From Isosphaeraceae bacterium (GTDB lineage: Bacteria > Planctomycetota > Planctomycetia > Isosphaerales > Isosphaeraceae): 64,000 nucleotides of DNA. Positions within the stretch are counted from its first letter, which is position 1. The number at the start of each line of letters is the position of its first letter. The notes under the pieces are model-generated. The model did no database searches, was not told the origin of the DNA, and saw nothing but the letters and a program-made list of their open reading frames with translations. The DNA lies in the NCBI GenBank assembly GCA_026004735.1, contig BPJS01000001.1, positions 4,172,859-4,236,858 of the forward strand. The letters are read 5' to 3'. Positions 25,247 to 32,510 of the stretch are shown here, piece by piece. Position numbers and translations under genes: made by a program.

Positions 25247-26500
25247 GTGACCCGGGCGACTGGCCCCTGGCGGCCATGGTCGGGAGTGTGCCTGATCGGT
25301 CTGCTCGTGTGGACGGATTCCGCGAACGCCGACTTGCAAGTAACCGAGTTTCGTCCGTTGCCGTTCGGTTCCGTCAGCATCGCCTACGGAATTAATGAGA
25401 GCGGGACGGTGGTGGGCGAGTCGAGTCAGGTTTTTGGAGGCAACCGGGCGATTCGAGCCAGCGTGGGATCCGACCCGATCTCGCTCGGAACGCTTCAGGG
25501 GGGCTGGAGTAGCGTTGCGTTGGGGATCAACGCGTTGGGGCATGTGGTCGGCCGGAGTCAGACGTTTGTGACGGGTCTGGGCATGACCACTCGGGCGTTT
25601 CGCACGGTCGACGATGGGAGCCTGATTGACCTAGGGACGCTGGCCGGCGCGACCTCGAGCGAGGCGCGTGCGATCAGCAACACAGGATTTGTGGTGGGGA
25701 CGTCGTACGACCGGATGGGGCAGTCGCGGGCGGTGCGTTGGAACCCGGACGGGACGATCCGGGCGATTGTCGGGCTGAGTCTGGGAACCAGTGCCGCGTT
25801 CGACGTGAATGACCGGGGCGATGTGGTCGGCTGGGCGGTGAATGCCGAGGGAATTCGGCGGGCCTTTCTGGCGGACGGCGCAGGTGTCGAACCGGGTCGG
25901 GCTGTCGACCTCGGTGCGTTGGTCCCGAACGGCTGGAGCGAGGCCTATGGCATCAACGCCTCCGGGGCCATCACAGGGGCCGCCCAGTCGGCAAGCGGTC
26001 AGTCCCACGCATTCTACTATAGCGCGGGCGGCGGCATGCTCGATATCCACGACTCCAGCCTGGGGATCTCGAGCTACGGCTTCGACATCAATATCCGCGG
26101 AGAGGTCGTCGGCCGGATCGAGACCAGCCAGGGCTCGCGAGCGTTCTTTTGGAGTCCGGATGCAGGGATGGTGGACCTCAATCGTCTGATCGCTCCGGAT
26201 TCCGGCTGGATCCTTCACGCCGCCTACGGAATTAACAGTCTGGGCCAGGTCGTGGGCCTCGGAACGTATCAGGGTCGGACGCGTGGCTTCATCCTCCGTG
26301 TCCGAACGGGATCGGGAGGTCAGTCAGCCGTACCCGAGCCTTCGACCGCGTTGCTCGCGGTCACGGGGGTGGTTCTGCTGGCTGGCCTGAGCCGAAGCCG
26401 GGTGGCGCGACGCCATGAAAACGGCCTCGGGACCGTGGGCGGATCGCCGTACGTCGAACGAGGAGCCGTTCCCGGATCGGGGTCGGCCCGGTTATCCTAA
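25247..26500 (+). CDS. HAF-repeat protein with PEP-CTERM sorting signal
   Basis: A 417-residue exported protein. After a signal peptide (probable cleavage near ANA) come repeated units of about 50 residues with the pattern YGIN-x-GxVVG...RAF, e.g. AYGINESGTVVGESS, LGINALGHVVGRSQ, AISNTGFVVGTSY and YGINSLGQVVGLGTY. This is the HAF extracellular repeat family. The C-terminal signal is a PEP-CTERM: VPEPSTALLAVTGVVLLAGL then SRSRVARR, so an exosortase elsewhere in the genome should process it. Unusually, about 30 more residues follow the basic cluster. The role is probably in the extracellular matrix (family knowledge). The next gene is the ubiquitin-like protein, 93 nt on. Confidence 0.85.
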   Translation: MTRATGPWRPWSGVCLIGLLVWTDSANADLQVTEFRPLPFGSVSIAYGINESGTVVGESSQVFGGNRAIRASVGSDPISLGTLQGGWSSVALGINALGHVVGRSQTFVTGLGMTTRAFRTVDDGSLIDLGTLAGATSSEARAISNTGFVVGTSYDRMGQSRAVRWNPDGTIRAIVGLSLGTSAAFDVNDRGDVVGWAVNAEGIRRAFLADGAGVEPGRAVDLGALVPNGWSEAYGINASGAITGAAQSASGQSHAFYYSAGGGMLDIHDSSLGISSYGFDINIRGEVVGRIETSQGSRAFFWSPDAGMVDLNRLIAPDSGWILHAAYGINSLGQVVGLGTYQGRTRGFILRVRTGSGGQSAVPEPSTALLAVTGVVLLAGLSRSRVARRHENGLGTVGGSPYVERGAVPGSGSARLS

Positions 26501-26580
26501 TGCTTCGCAGAGCGGGTTCCGGCGGGGCTGTCGCGCTTCCTTGGGTTCCAATATTTCGTCGGCGCGACCGAAGGACCGTC

Positions 26581-26587
26581 GGGAGGA
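26581..26587 (+). promoter_or_regulatory. Strong ribosome-binding site of the ubiquitin-like gene
   Basis: GGGAGGA, six bases before ATG 26594. The other genes of the cassette have weak sites or overlap-coupled starts, so the Ubl may be made in excess of its enzymes (inference). Confidence 0.6.
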
Positions 26588-26593
26588 ACGACC

Positions 26594-26893
26594 ATGTCCT
26601 ACGCTGGCGGCGGCGAAACCGAAGGCATCCAAGTGACGTTCCTGGATCAGACGGGGGCGAAGTCGGTGCGTGCGGTGATCGCGCCATCGGTTCCGGTGAG
26701 CCGGATTTTGCCGAATATCATCACCCGCATGAATCTGCCGACGACCAGCCCGGACGGTCAGCCGATGAGCTATTCGCTCGACCACAAGGAAGGTGGCCGG
26801 CGTCTGGCCGAGCACCTGACCTTGGTCGAGGCTGGGGTTCGGAACGGTGATGTGCTGATTGTCTACCCCGAAGTGGTGGCCGGCGGACGTTGA
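26594..26893 (+). CDS. Ubiquitin-like modifier protein (YukD/EsaB-type fold) ending Gly-Gly-Arg
   Basis: A 99-residue protein that looks like a beta-grasp ubiquitin-like domain: strands IQVTFLDQ and SVRAVIAPSV, a helix VSRILPNIITRMNLP, then PMSYSLDH and the final RNGDVLIVYPE strand. The text DGQP...YSLDHKEGG...LAEHLTLVEAGVRNGDVL follows the pattern of bacterial YukD-like Ubl proteins. It ends VVAGGR, a Gly-Gly pair capped by a single Arg; a protease could remove the Arg to expose the diglycine tail used in conjugation. It is the first gene of a cassette with E2, E1 and JAMM genes, which is the strongest evidence for its role. Targets unknown. Confidence 0.85.
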   Translation: MSYAGGGETEGIQVTFLDQTGAKSVRAVIAPSVPVSRILPNIITRMNLPTTSPDGQPMSYSLDHKEGGRRLAEHLTLVEAGVRNGDVLIVYPEVVAGGR

Positions 26894-27519
26894 TCCGACC
26901 GTGTCGGAGTCGGAACCTGGCCGTGTGGAACAATCACGACTCGCCCCGGATGCGACGGCTCCGATCGGACGAGGCGGCGATGCGCCTGCTGCTTGAGGAA
27001 AGCTCAGTGGTGCGCTGGAAGGCATCCGGCCGGCCTGCGCAGGCTTACCAGATCGAGTTTCTGGGGCGCAGCCTGACTCGCGAGTCGGGTCGGATCGGGA
27101 TCCGCTCGCAGCATCGGGTCGAGATTCGCCTGGGGTCGTCGTATCCCTTGACGGCTCCGGAAATTCGCTGGCTGACGCCGATTTTTCACCCGAATATCTC
27201 GGAGATCGGAATGGTCTGCCTGGGTGGTTTTGGCAGCCACTGGGTTCCCAGCTTGCGTCTGGACGCGCTGGTGTCGATGCTCTGGGATATGGCACGCTAT
27301 CACAATTATGACATTCGCAGCCCGTACAACCGGGACGCCGCGCTCTGGGCAGCCCGACAAACCTCGTTTGCGTTCCCGATCGATCCCAGGCCGCTGCGCG
27401 ATCGCAGGGTCGAGCAGGGACGGGTCGAGGTAGCACCGGCGTCGGTCGGCTCCGACCCCGCTCCCGCGCAGCAATCGTCCGACTCGGTTGATGGGGAGAT
27501 CCTCTTCATCCTCGACTGA
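26890..27519 (+). CDS. E2-like ubiquitin-conjugating enzyme
   Basis: A protein of up to 209 residues with an E2 (UBC) core. From the TTG numbering: N-terminal helix SPRMRRLRSDEAAM; strands QAYQIEFLG and QHRVEIRLG; SYPLTAPEIRW; then HPN at 100-102 and the presumed catalytic Cys110 (FHPNISEIGMVCLGG). HWVPSLRLDALVSMLWDM and SPYNRDAALWA match the E2 segments after the catalytic Cys. It would carry the Ubl as a thioester from the E1. The C-terminal ~40 residues are low-complexity. The listed start is a TTG overlapping the Ubl stop (TTGA); GTG 26923 or ATG 26950 are alternatives that keep the core. Confidence 0.85.
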   Translation: MIRPCRSRNLAVWNNHDSPRMRRLRSDEAAMRLLLEESSVVRWKASGRPAQAYQIEFLGRSLTRESGRIGIRSQHRVEIRLGSSYPLTAPEIRWLTPIFHPNISEIGMVCLGGFGSHWVPSLRLDALVSMLWDMARYHNYDIRSPYNRDAALWAARQTSFAFPIDPRPLRDRRVEQGRVEVAPASVGSDPAPAQQSSDSVDGEILFILD

Positions 27520-27552
27520 GCCACTCGGGGGAGACGCCTGTTCCGCCGTCCC

Positions 27553-28791
27553 ATGAACCCATCGCAGCCCATCCCGGGCGACTCTCCCCTTCTGGTGATT
27601 GATGAGGCCGACCGTTATAGCCGGCTGCGGTTAATTCCCTGGTGGCGTCAGGAGCGGCTCGCCGCGGCTCGGGTGTTGGTCGTGGGAGCCGGGGCGCTGG
27701 GCAACGAGGTCTTGAAGAACCTGGCGCTGCTCGGGGTGGGTCAGATCCACATCGTCGATTTTGATCGGGTCGAGCCCTCGAATCTGACTCGTTCAGTTTT
27801 GTTTCGTAGCGAGGACGCGGGCCGCCCCAAGGCCGAGGTGGCCGCGGTTCGGACCCGCGATCTCAACCCCGACGTCCACGTCGTTTCGCTTCAGGCGGAC
27901 GTGATCCACGAGGTCGGCCTCGGGCTGTTTCTGGATGCGGACCTGGTGATCGGCTGCCTCGACAACCGCGAGGCCCGCCTCTGGGTCAATCGGCAGTGCT
28001 GGAAGACCCGAACGCCGTGGATTGATGCCGGGATTCAGGAGATTCAGGGTGTTGTCAAAGTCTTTGTTCCTCCTGACTCGGCCTGCTACGAATGTGCGAT
28101 GACTCGTCGCGACTTCGAGCTGCTCAACCTTCGCTACAGTTGCCCTCTGCTCCGTCGGGACGATCTTCAGCAAGGCAAAGTGCCGACGACTCCGACGATC
28201 GCCTCGATGATCGCTGCGCTTCAGGTCCAGGAGGCCCTCAAGCTGCTTCATGGTATGCCGGTCGCCGCCGGTTCGGCCCACGTCTACAACGGTGTCGCCA
28301 ACCGCTTCTACACGACGGCGCTGCCGCGGCGGGACGACTGTCTCAGCCACGAAGAGTATCCGGAGCCGCTGGCGTTGCCCTTGAGTCACCAGGCGACTGC
28401 GGCCGAGCTGCTCGAGGCGGCCGGAACAACTCTCGAAGGCCCGTTGTGGCTTCACCTGGAGCGCGACCTGATCGTCGCCTGGGCGTGCCCGGCGTGCGGG
28501 TCGCGCCATCGGGTGATGCGGCCGAGGTCGCAACTGCGCCAGGCGGAGGCGGTCTGCCCGGATTGCGGCGGACCAGCGGTCCCGGACTCGTGCTCCGGGC
28601 TCGACCAGGACGATCCGATGGTTGCAACGGCCAGGCTGGCTGAGCTTGGCGTGCCGGCCTATGACATCGTTCGCGTCGACGGCCGCGACGCCACGGGCTT
28701 CTTCCTGCTGGCCGGCGACCGCGACGCCGTTGGGGGCCGCAATTCGGGCGGCCCGCAAGATCGTCATCCCCAGAGGGACGCTTCGCCGTGA
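27553..28791 (+). CDS. E1-like ubiquitin-activating enzyme (ThiF/MoeB/HesA family) with zinc ribbon
   Basis: A 412-residue E1-like enzyme that should adenylate the Ubl C-terminus and pass it to a Cys. The ATP-binding loop is GAGALG at 45-50, followed by HIVDFDRVEPSNLTRSVLF (66-84) with the family Asp and Arg. CYEC at 178-181 is a likely half of a zinc site. The candidate catalytic Cys197 lies in RYSCPLL just before the GKVPTTPTIASMIAALQVQE crossover. A C-terminal extension has CPAC (312-315) and CPDC (335-338), forming a zinc ribbon or supplying the second half of the site, then a ~70-residue domain I do not recognise. Its TGA overlaps the GTG of the JAMM gene. Confidence 0.9.
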   Translation: MNPSQPIPGDSPLLVIDEADRYSRLRLIPWWRQERLAAARVLVVGAGALGNEVLKNLALLGVGQIHIVDFDRVEPSNLTRSVLFRSEDAGRPKAEVAAVRTRDLNPDVHVVSLQADVIHEVGLGLFLDADLVIGCLDNREARLWVNRQCWKTRTPWIDAGIQEIQGVVKVFVPPDSACYECAMTRRDFELLNLRYSCPLLRRDDLQQGKVPTTPTIASMIAALQVQEALKLLHGMPVAAGSAHVYNGVANRFYTTALPRRDDCLSHEEYPEPLALPLSHQATAAELLEAAGTTLEGPLWLHLERDLIVAWACPACGSRHRVMRPRSQLRQAEAVCPDCGGPAVPDSCSGLDQDDPMVATARLAELGVPAYDIVRVDGRDATGFFLLAGDRDAVGGRNSGGPQDRHPQRDASP

Positions 28792-30173
28792 GCCCCGCCG
28801 ACGAGATGATCTTCGGCGACCTCCAGTTCAGGCAGCCGGCCCGGTTGCCCCGGCCCGACCGCGACCTGGAGCGGGCTTGGATCGTCTGCGGCAATCCGGC
28901 TCCGGACGACCTGCCGATCTTCGTCGATGACCAGACCGCCGACGCCATCGAACGGCACGCCTACAGCGACCGCTCGGTCGAACTCGGCGGCATCCTGCTC
29001 GGCAAGGAATGCGTCGATCCCGAATCCGGCCAGCCCTTTGTCTGGATCACCCGGTCACTCGAAGCGCAGCATTACGAAAACTCGAGCGCCAGTTTCACCT
29101 ATACGCACGAGGCCTGGGAGCAAATCACGCGCGAGCGCGAGCGTCGGTTCCCAGATCTCGACATCGTCGGTTGGTACCACACTCACCCGGATTTCGGGAT
29201 CTTCCTGTCGGGCCATGATGAGTTTCTACATCGGCATTTTTTCTCGCAGCCGCTCCAGGTGGCCTATGTCGTTGATCCGGTGCGCCATGCTCGAGGCTTT
29301 TTTCGCTGGCGAGATGGAAGGCTCGATCCGGTCGGTGGTTTCTATCTGATCGGCGCCCGAGCCGAGCGGGTTGCTCTAGCGCGTCTGGCCAACCAGCTTG
29401 AGGGCCTTCCCACCGCCGAGGGTTCTGTGGGACTGGCGCCGCGTCTTGAGGCGGAGCTTATCGCCATGATCAAGCGACCCCAAACACCGAGCGGGATGGA
29501 GCGAAGCAGTGGCTACGGTCCGCTGGTGGCGATCCTAAGCCTGCTCCTCGGAGCCGTGCTGACCGCTCTGGCCGTCTGGCTTCAGGTGGCAGGCTCTGAG
29601 CTTCGGGAACAGTCCCGCTCGCTGCGGAGGCTCGCCGAGGCCATCCCCTCGGCCGGGGCCTCTCCCCCTGCCCTGCTCGAAGTTGAGGCCAAACGCCGGG
29701 TGCTCGAGGCCTTGCTCGGAGAGCTTCGCATAGGGGAGCCGCCCGAGGCGGTGGCGACCCGTCTGCAGCGGGTCTTCGAAACGATCGACGCCGAGCGCCG
29801 CCGCGACAGCCGTCTGGCCATCGAAAACGAGGCACTGGCCCGACTCGCCGAAGACCGGCAACGCGAACTGGTGCGGCTGAGCGGAGAGGTCGAGCGGCTT
29901 CGCCAGCGTGCCGAGCAGCTTGAGGCCGAGGCCCGCGCGACCGACCGCGCGCGAGCATCGCTGCAGCCCGGCCCGCAGACGGCGATGTCCGCCTCGGCGA
30001 ACTCCTTCTGGCTGGCGTGGGCTGCGATCGCAGGTTGGGCAGCATTTTTCGGTGCCGTGGTCTTGCTGGTTCAGCGCTGGCTGGCCGACCGCCGCGAGCC
30101 GAACGAACCTTCGCTGGCCACGCAGACCTCCCCGGACCGGCTCGACCCCGCATCGTCTCAGATGAACCGGTGA
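28788..30173 (+). CDS. Membrane-spanning JAMM (JAB/MPN) metalloprotease
   Basis: A 461-residue protein. Residues about 45-200 form a JAB/MPN domain with a complete JAMM zinc motif: Glu65 (ELGGILLG), His131 and His133, Ser141 and Asp144 (WYHTHPDFGIFLSGHDEF). Such enzymes process Ubl C-termini and remove Ubl from targets. Unlike most bacterial JAB proteins it continues with a transmembrane helix (about 243-266), a helical, coiled-coil-like region rich in Glu/Arg/Leu (about 270-390) and a second transmembrane helix (about 406-431). If both helices span, the JAMM domain stays in the cytoplasm and the coiled coil is outside. The GTG start overlaps the E1 stop (GTGA). Confidence 0.9.
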   Translation: MSPADEMIFGDLQFRQPARLPRPDRDLERAWIVCGNPAPDDLPIFVDDQTADAIERHAYSDRSVELGGILLGKECVDPESGQPFVWITRSLEAQHYENSSASFTYTHEAWEQITRERERRFPDLDIVGWYHTHPDFGIFLSGHDEFLHRHFFSQPLQVAYVVDPVRHARGFFRWRDGRLDPVGGFYLIGARAERVALARLANQLEGLPTAEGSVGLAPRLEAELIAMIKRPQTPSGMERSSGYGPLVAILSLLLGAVLTALAVWLQVAGSELREQSRSLRRLAEAIPSAGASPPALLEVEAKRRVLEALLGELRIGEPPEAVATRLQRVFETIDAERRRDSRLAIENEALARLAEDRQRELVRLSGEVERLRQRAEQLEAEARATDRARASLQPGPQTAMSASANSFWLAWAAIAGWAAFFGAVVLLVQRWLADRREPNEPSLATQTSPDRLDPASSQMNR

Positions 30174-30182
30174 GGAGTCTCG

Positions 30183-31490
30183 ATGCGGCGTGCTCGAGTG
30201 ATCGCCATCTGGCTGATCCTAATGGGGGCTGGACTGATCCAGGCGGCCGCGGCGTCCGACCGACCGGACCCGGCGCCTGATGCTTCGGTGGCCGTGCCCG
30301 AGCCAACGCCGCGGGCGGTTCATTATTACTACACGGGTCTAGGCCTATGGGTCGCTCGCAAGCTGTGGGCGTTTGCCGTGCCTGTGGTGTGGATTGTCGG
30401 CGGCGCCGCGGCGGCTTTGGGTCGCAAGGTCCGGCGCCTCCCGTATCTGGCGGCTGTGTTTGCGTTTACCGGCGGCTATGAATTGATCACGGCGCTGCTC
30501 AATCTCCCCTGGACGATCTATCTCGGTTTTCTCCGTCCTCGTGACTACGGCCTGGGGACTCAGCCGCTCGGCGATTTCCTGGCCGATCAGCTCAAATCGC
30601 TCGCGCTGGGACTGGTGCTTACGTGGGCCGCTGTCGGCGGTGTCTATTTCTTGCTGAGGCGTTACCCGCGTCGATGGTGGATCTGGGCTGGTCTGGCCGT
30701 GGTGCCGATCAGCCTGGGATTGACCTTCGTGGTTCCGATCTGGATCGACCCGCTGTTTCATGAATATGGACCGCTTGCCGACCGCAAGCTCGAAGCTCAG
30801 ATCCTCGAACTGGCCGCCCGTGTCGGAGCCGGTGATGCCGAAGTCTACCAGGTCGACATGAGCCGCGAGACCCGCGCCGTCAACGCCTACGTGACGGGGC
30901 TGCTGGGCACCAAACGGATCGTCCTTTGGGACACTCTACTTGAACGGCTGGCACCGGATGAGGTGTTGGCCGTCGTCGGTCACGAACTGGGCCATTATGT
31001 GCTCAACCACGTTCCGTTGGGCGTGCTGGTTGGGTCGGGGCTGACGTTTATCGGGCTAGGGGCTGTCGCGACGATGGCGCGGCGTGTCGTTCCCACGCTG
31101 ACCGCCCGTTACGGCATCACGCGCCTCGATGAGCCGGCGTCGCTGCCGGTTCTGCTGCTGCTGGCGCAGGCGGTCAGTTTTTTGCTGATGCCGATCGGAT
31201 ACGCGGTGAGCCGGCGGATCGAACATGAAGCCGATCGCTTTGCGCTCGAACTAACCCACGATAACAACGCGGCGGCGCGAGCCTTTGTGGCCTTGCAGCA
31301 AACCAATCTGGGCTACCCCAGACCCGGCCTGCTCTCCACGCTGCTACGCTCAAGCCATCCCAGCCTGGCCGACCGGATCGAGTTCTGCAACCGGTATCGC
31401 CCCTGGAGCGAGGGCCGCCCGCTGGCCTACGAGCGGTTCTTGAACCGATCGGGTCAGACGCCCTCGTCGGACTCGGCCGCGCCCCGATAA
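30183..31490 (+). CDS. M48-family membrane metallopeptidase (Ste24/HtpX-like)
   Basis: A 435-residue zinc protease with the catalytic HELGH at 267-271 and the third-ligand helix EHEADRFA (Glu347, Asp351). The N-terminus is a signal-like segment, followed by several transmembrane helices (about 60-80, 88-112, 140-157, 168-186) and two more flanking the catalytic region. This is the CAAX prenyl protease 1 (Ste24) type layout, though in bacteria such enzymes act in membrane protein quality control. The ATG at 30183 comes 9 nt after the JAMM stop with GAGGAG upstream, so it is probably the fifth gene of the Ubl operon. The 3' end overlaps the convergent YhaM-like gene by 37 nt. Confidence 0.88.
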   Translation: MRRARVIAIWLILMGAGLIQAAAASDRPDPAPDASVAVPEPTPRAVHYYYTGLGLWVARKLWAFAVPVVWIVGGAAAALGRKVRRLPYLAAVFAFTGGYELITALLNLPWTIYLGFLRPRDYGLGTQPLGDFLADQLKSLALGLVLTWAAVGGVYFLLRRYPRRWWIWAGLAVVPISLGLTFVVPIWIDPLFHEYGPLADRKLEAQILELAARVGAGDAEVYQVDMSRETRAVNAYVTGLLGTKRIVLWDTLLERLAPDEVLAVVGHELGHYVLNHVPLGVLVGSGLTFIGLGAVATMARRVVPTLTARYGITRLDEPASLPVLLLLAQAVSFLLMPIGYAVSRRIEHEADRFALELTHDNNAAARAFVALQQTNLGYPRPGLLSTLLRSSHPSLADRIEFCNRYRPWSEGRPLAYERFLNRSGQTPSSDSAAPR

Positions 31491-32434
31491 AGCCGGCGGT
31501 TGAGCGTCGGGTTGAAGGCGGTCCATCCGGCCCCGGCGGGGGTCTCGCGCAGCTCACGTAGGACCGCGTGGAGCTTCGAATCGAGCGTATCGATGTAATG
31601 AAGCGCGATCGCCTCAGGGGTCATCGGAACCTTGGGACTGCCCTGTTCAAGCGAGCCGTGGTGGCTGACGATCAGGTGTTCGAGCCGGAGCCGCAGTTCA
31701 TGGGGAAAGGGTTCACCCAGAAGTTCCTCCGCCCGGGTCACCTTTTCTCGGAGCAGGCCGACCCCGAGCACCAAGTGCCCGACCAGTTGACCGGGGTCGG
31801 TGTAGCCGAAGGTGTGCGCGTAGCTGAGTTCTTCGAGCTTGCCGATATCGTGGAGGAAGACGCCCGCGATCAACAAGTCGCGACTCAAACCGGCATAGAG
31901 CGGGGCAATCCGATCGGCGATCTCCAGCATCGTGACGACGTGCTCGAGCAGACCGCCCCGGTAGGCATGATGCACGCGAATTCCGGCGGGAGCCTGTCGA
32001 AACGCGGCCATCAGTTCCTCGTCGATCAGAAAACACTCCATCAGGCCGCGCAGGAGCGGATTCTTCAGACCGATGAGGAACTCCCGCAGCCGGGCGAACA
32101 AGACGTCAGTGTTCTCGATGCCGGGCGGCAGATAGTCGGTGGCGTTGACCGTCGCCGGATCAACCGGTTCGATGGCAGTGACGATCAGTTGGTTGCCGCC
32201 TTGGAACGCCTGGACCTTACCTTTGGTCAGGACGAAATCGCCGGGGTCGAAGCGACGCGCCAGCTCTTCACCGACATTCCAGAAACGACCCTCGATCGAG
32301 CCGGTCCGGTCGCGAAGTTCGAGCTGAAGGTATGGAGCGCCCTGGCGGTTGAGCCGAACTTGACAGCCCGTGAGCAAAAGAACCTGTTCGACAGAATCGC
32401 CCGGGGCGAGCTGCTCGACGCGATGTGTTGTCAT
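31454..32434 (-). CDS. YhaM/CbfA-like 3'-5' exoribonuclease (OB + HD domains)
   Basis: A 326-residue cytoplasmic protein with an N-terminal OB-fold nucleic-acid-binding domain (about 15-90: YLQLELRDRTGSIEGRFW) and an HD-domain (about 150-310). Metal-binding residues visible are His165 (GGLLEHV), His195-Asp196 (FLHDIGK) and a later His pair (IVSHHGSLEQGS). The order and spacing match YhaM of Bacillus, a 3'-5' exoribonuclease. The C-terminal ~35 residues (NPTLNRRLYRGAAESDEGV) are divergent. Convergent with the M48 gene and overlapping its 3' end. Confidence 0.88.
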   Translation of the reverse strand: MTTHRVEQLAPGDSVEQVLLLTGCQVRLNRQGAPYLQLELRDRTGSIEGRFWNVGEELARRFDPGDFVLTKGKVQAFQGGNQLIVTAIEPVDPATVNATDYLPPGIENTDVLFARLREFLIGLKNPLLRGLMECFLIDEELMAAFRQAPAGIRVHHAYRGGLLEHVVTMLEIADRIAPLYAGLSRDLLIAGVFLHDIGKLEELSYAHTFGYTDPGQLVGHLVLGVGLLREKVTRAEELLGEPFPHELRLRLEHLIVSHHGSLEQGSPKVPMTPEAIALHYIDTLDSKLHAVLRELRETPAGAGWTAFNPTLNRRLYRGAAESDEGV

Positions 32435-32510
32435 GGGGCGAATTCTAGGGACGGCCGGCGCGGGGGGTCAAGCACTCCGACGCGCCGGCACCCCAGGGAA
32501 CTTCGGAGCT

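Noticed and set aside
26492..27436. Minus-strand frame (314 aa) across the Ubl and E2 genes
   Set aside because: Arg/Pro/Ser-rich shadow; the plus-strand Ubl and E2 have motifs and good starts.
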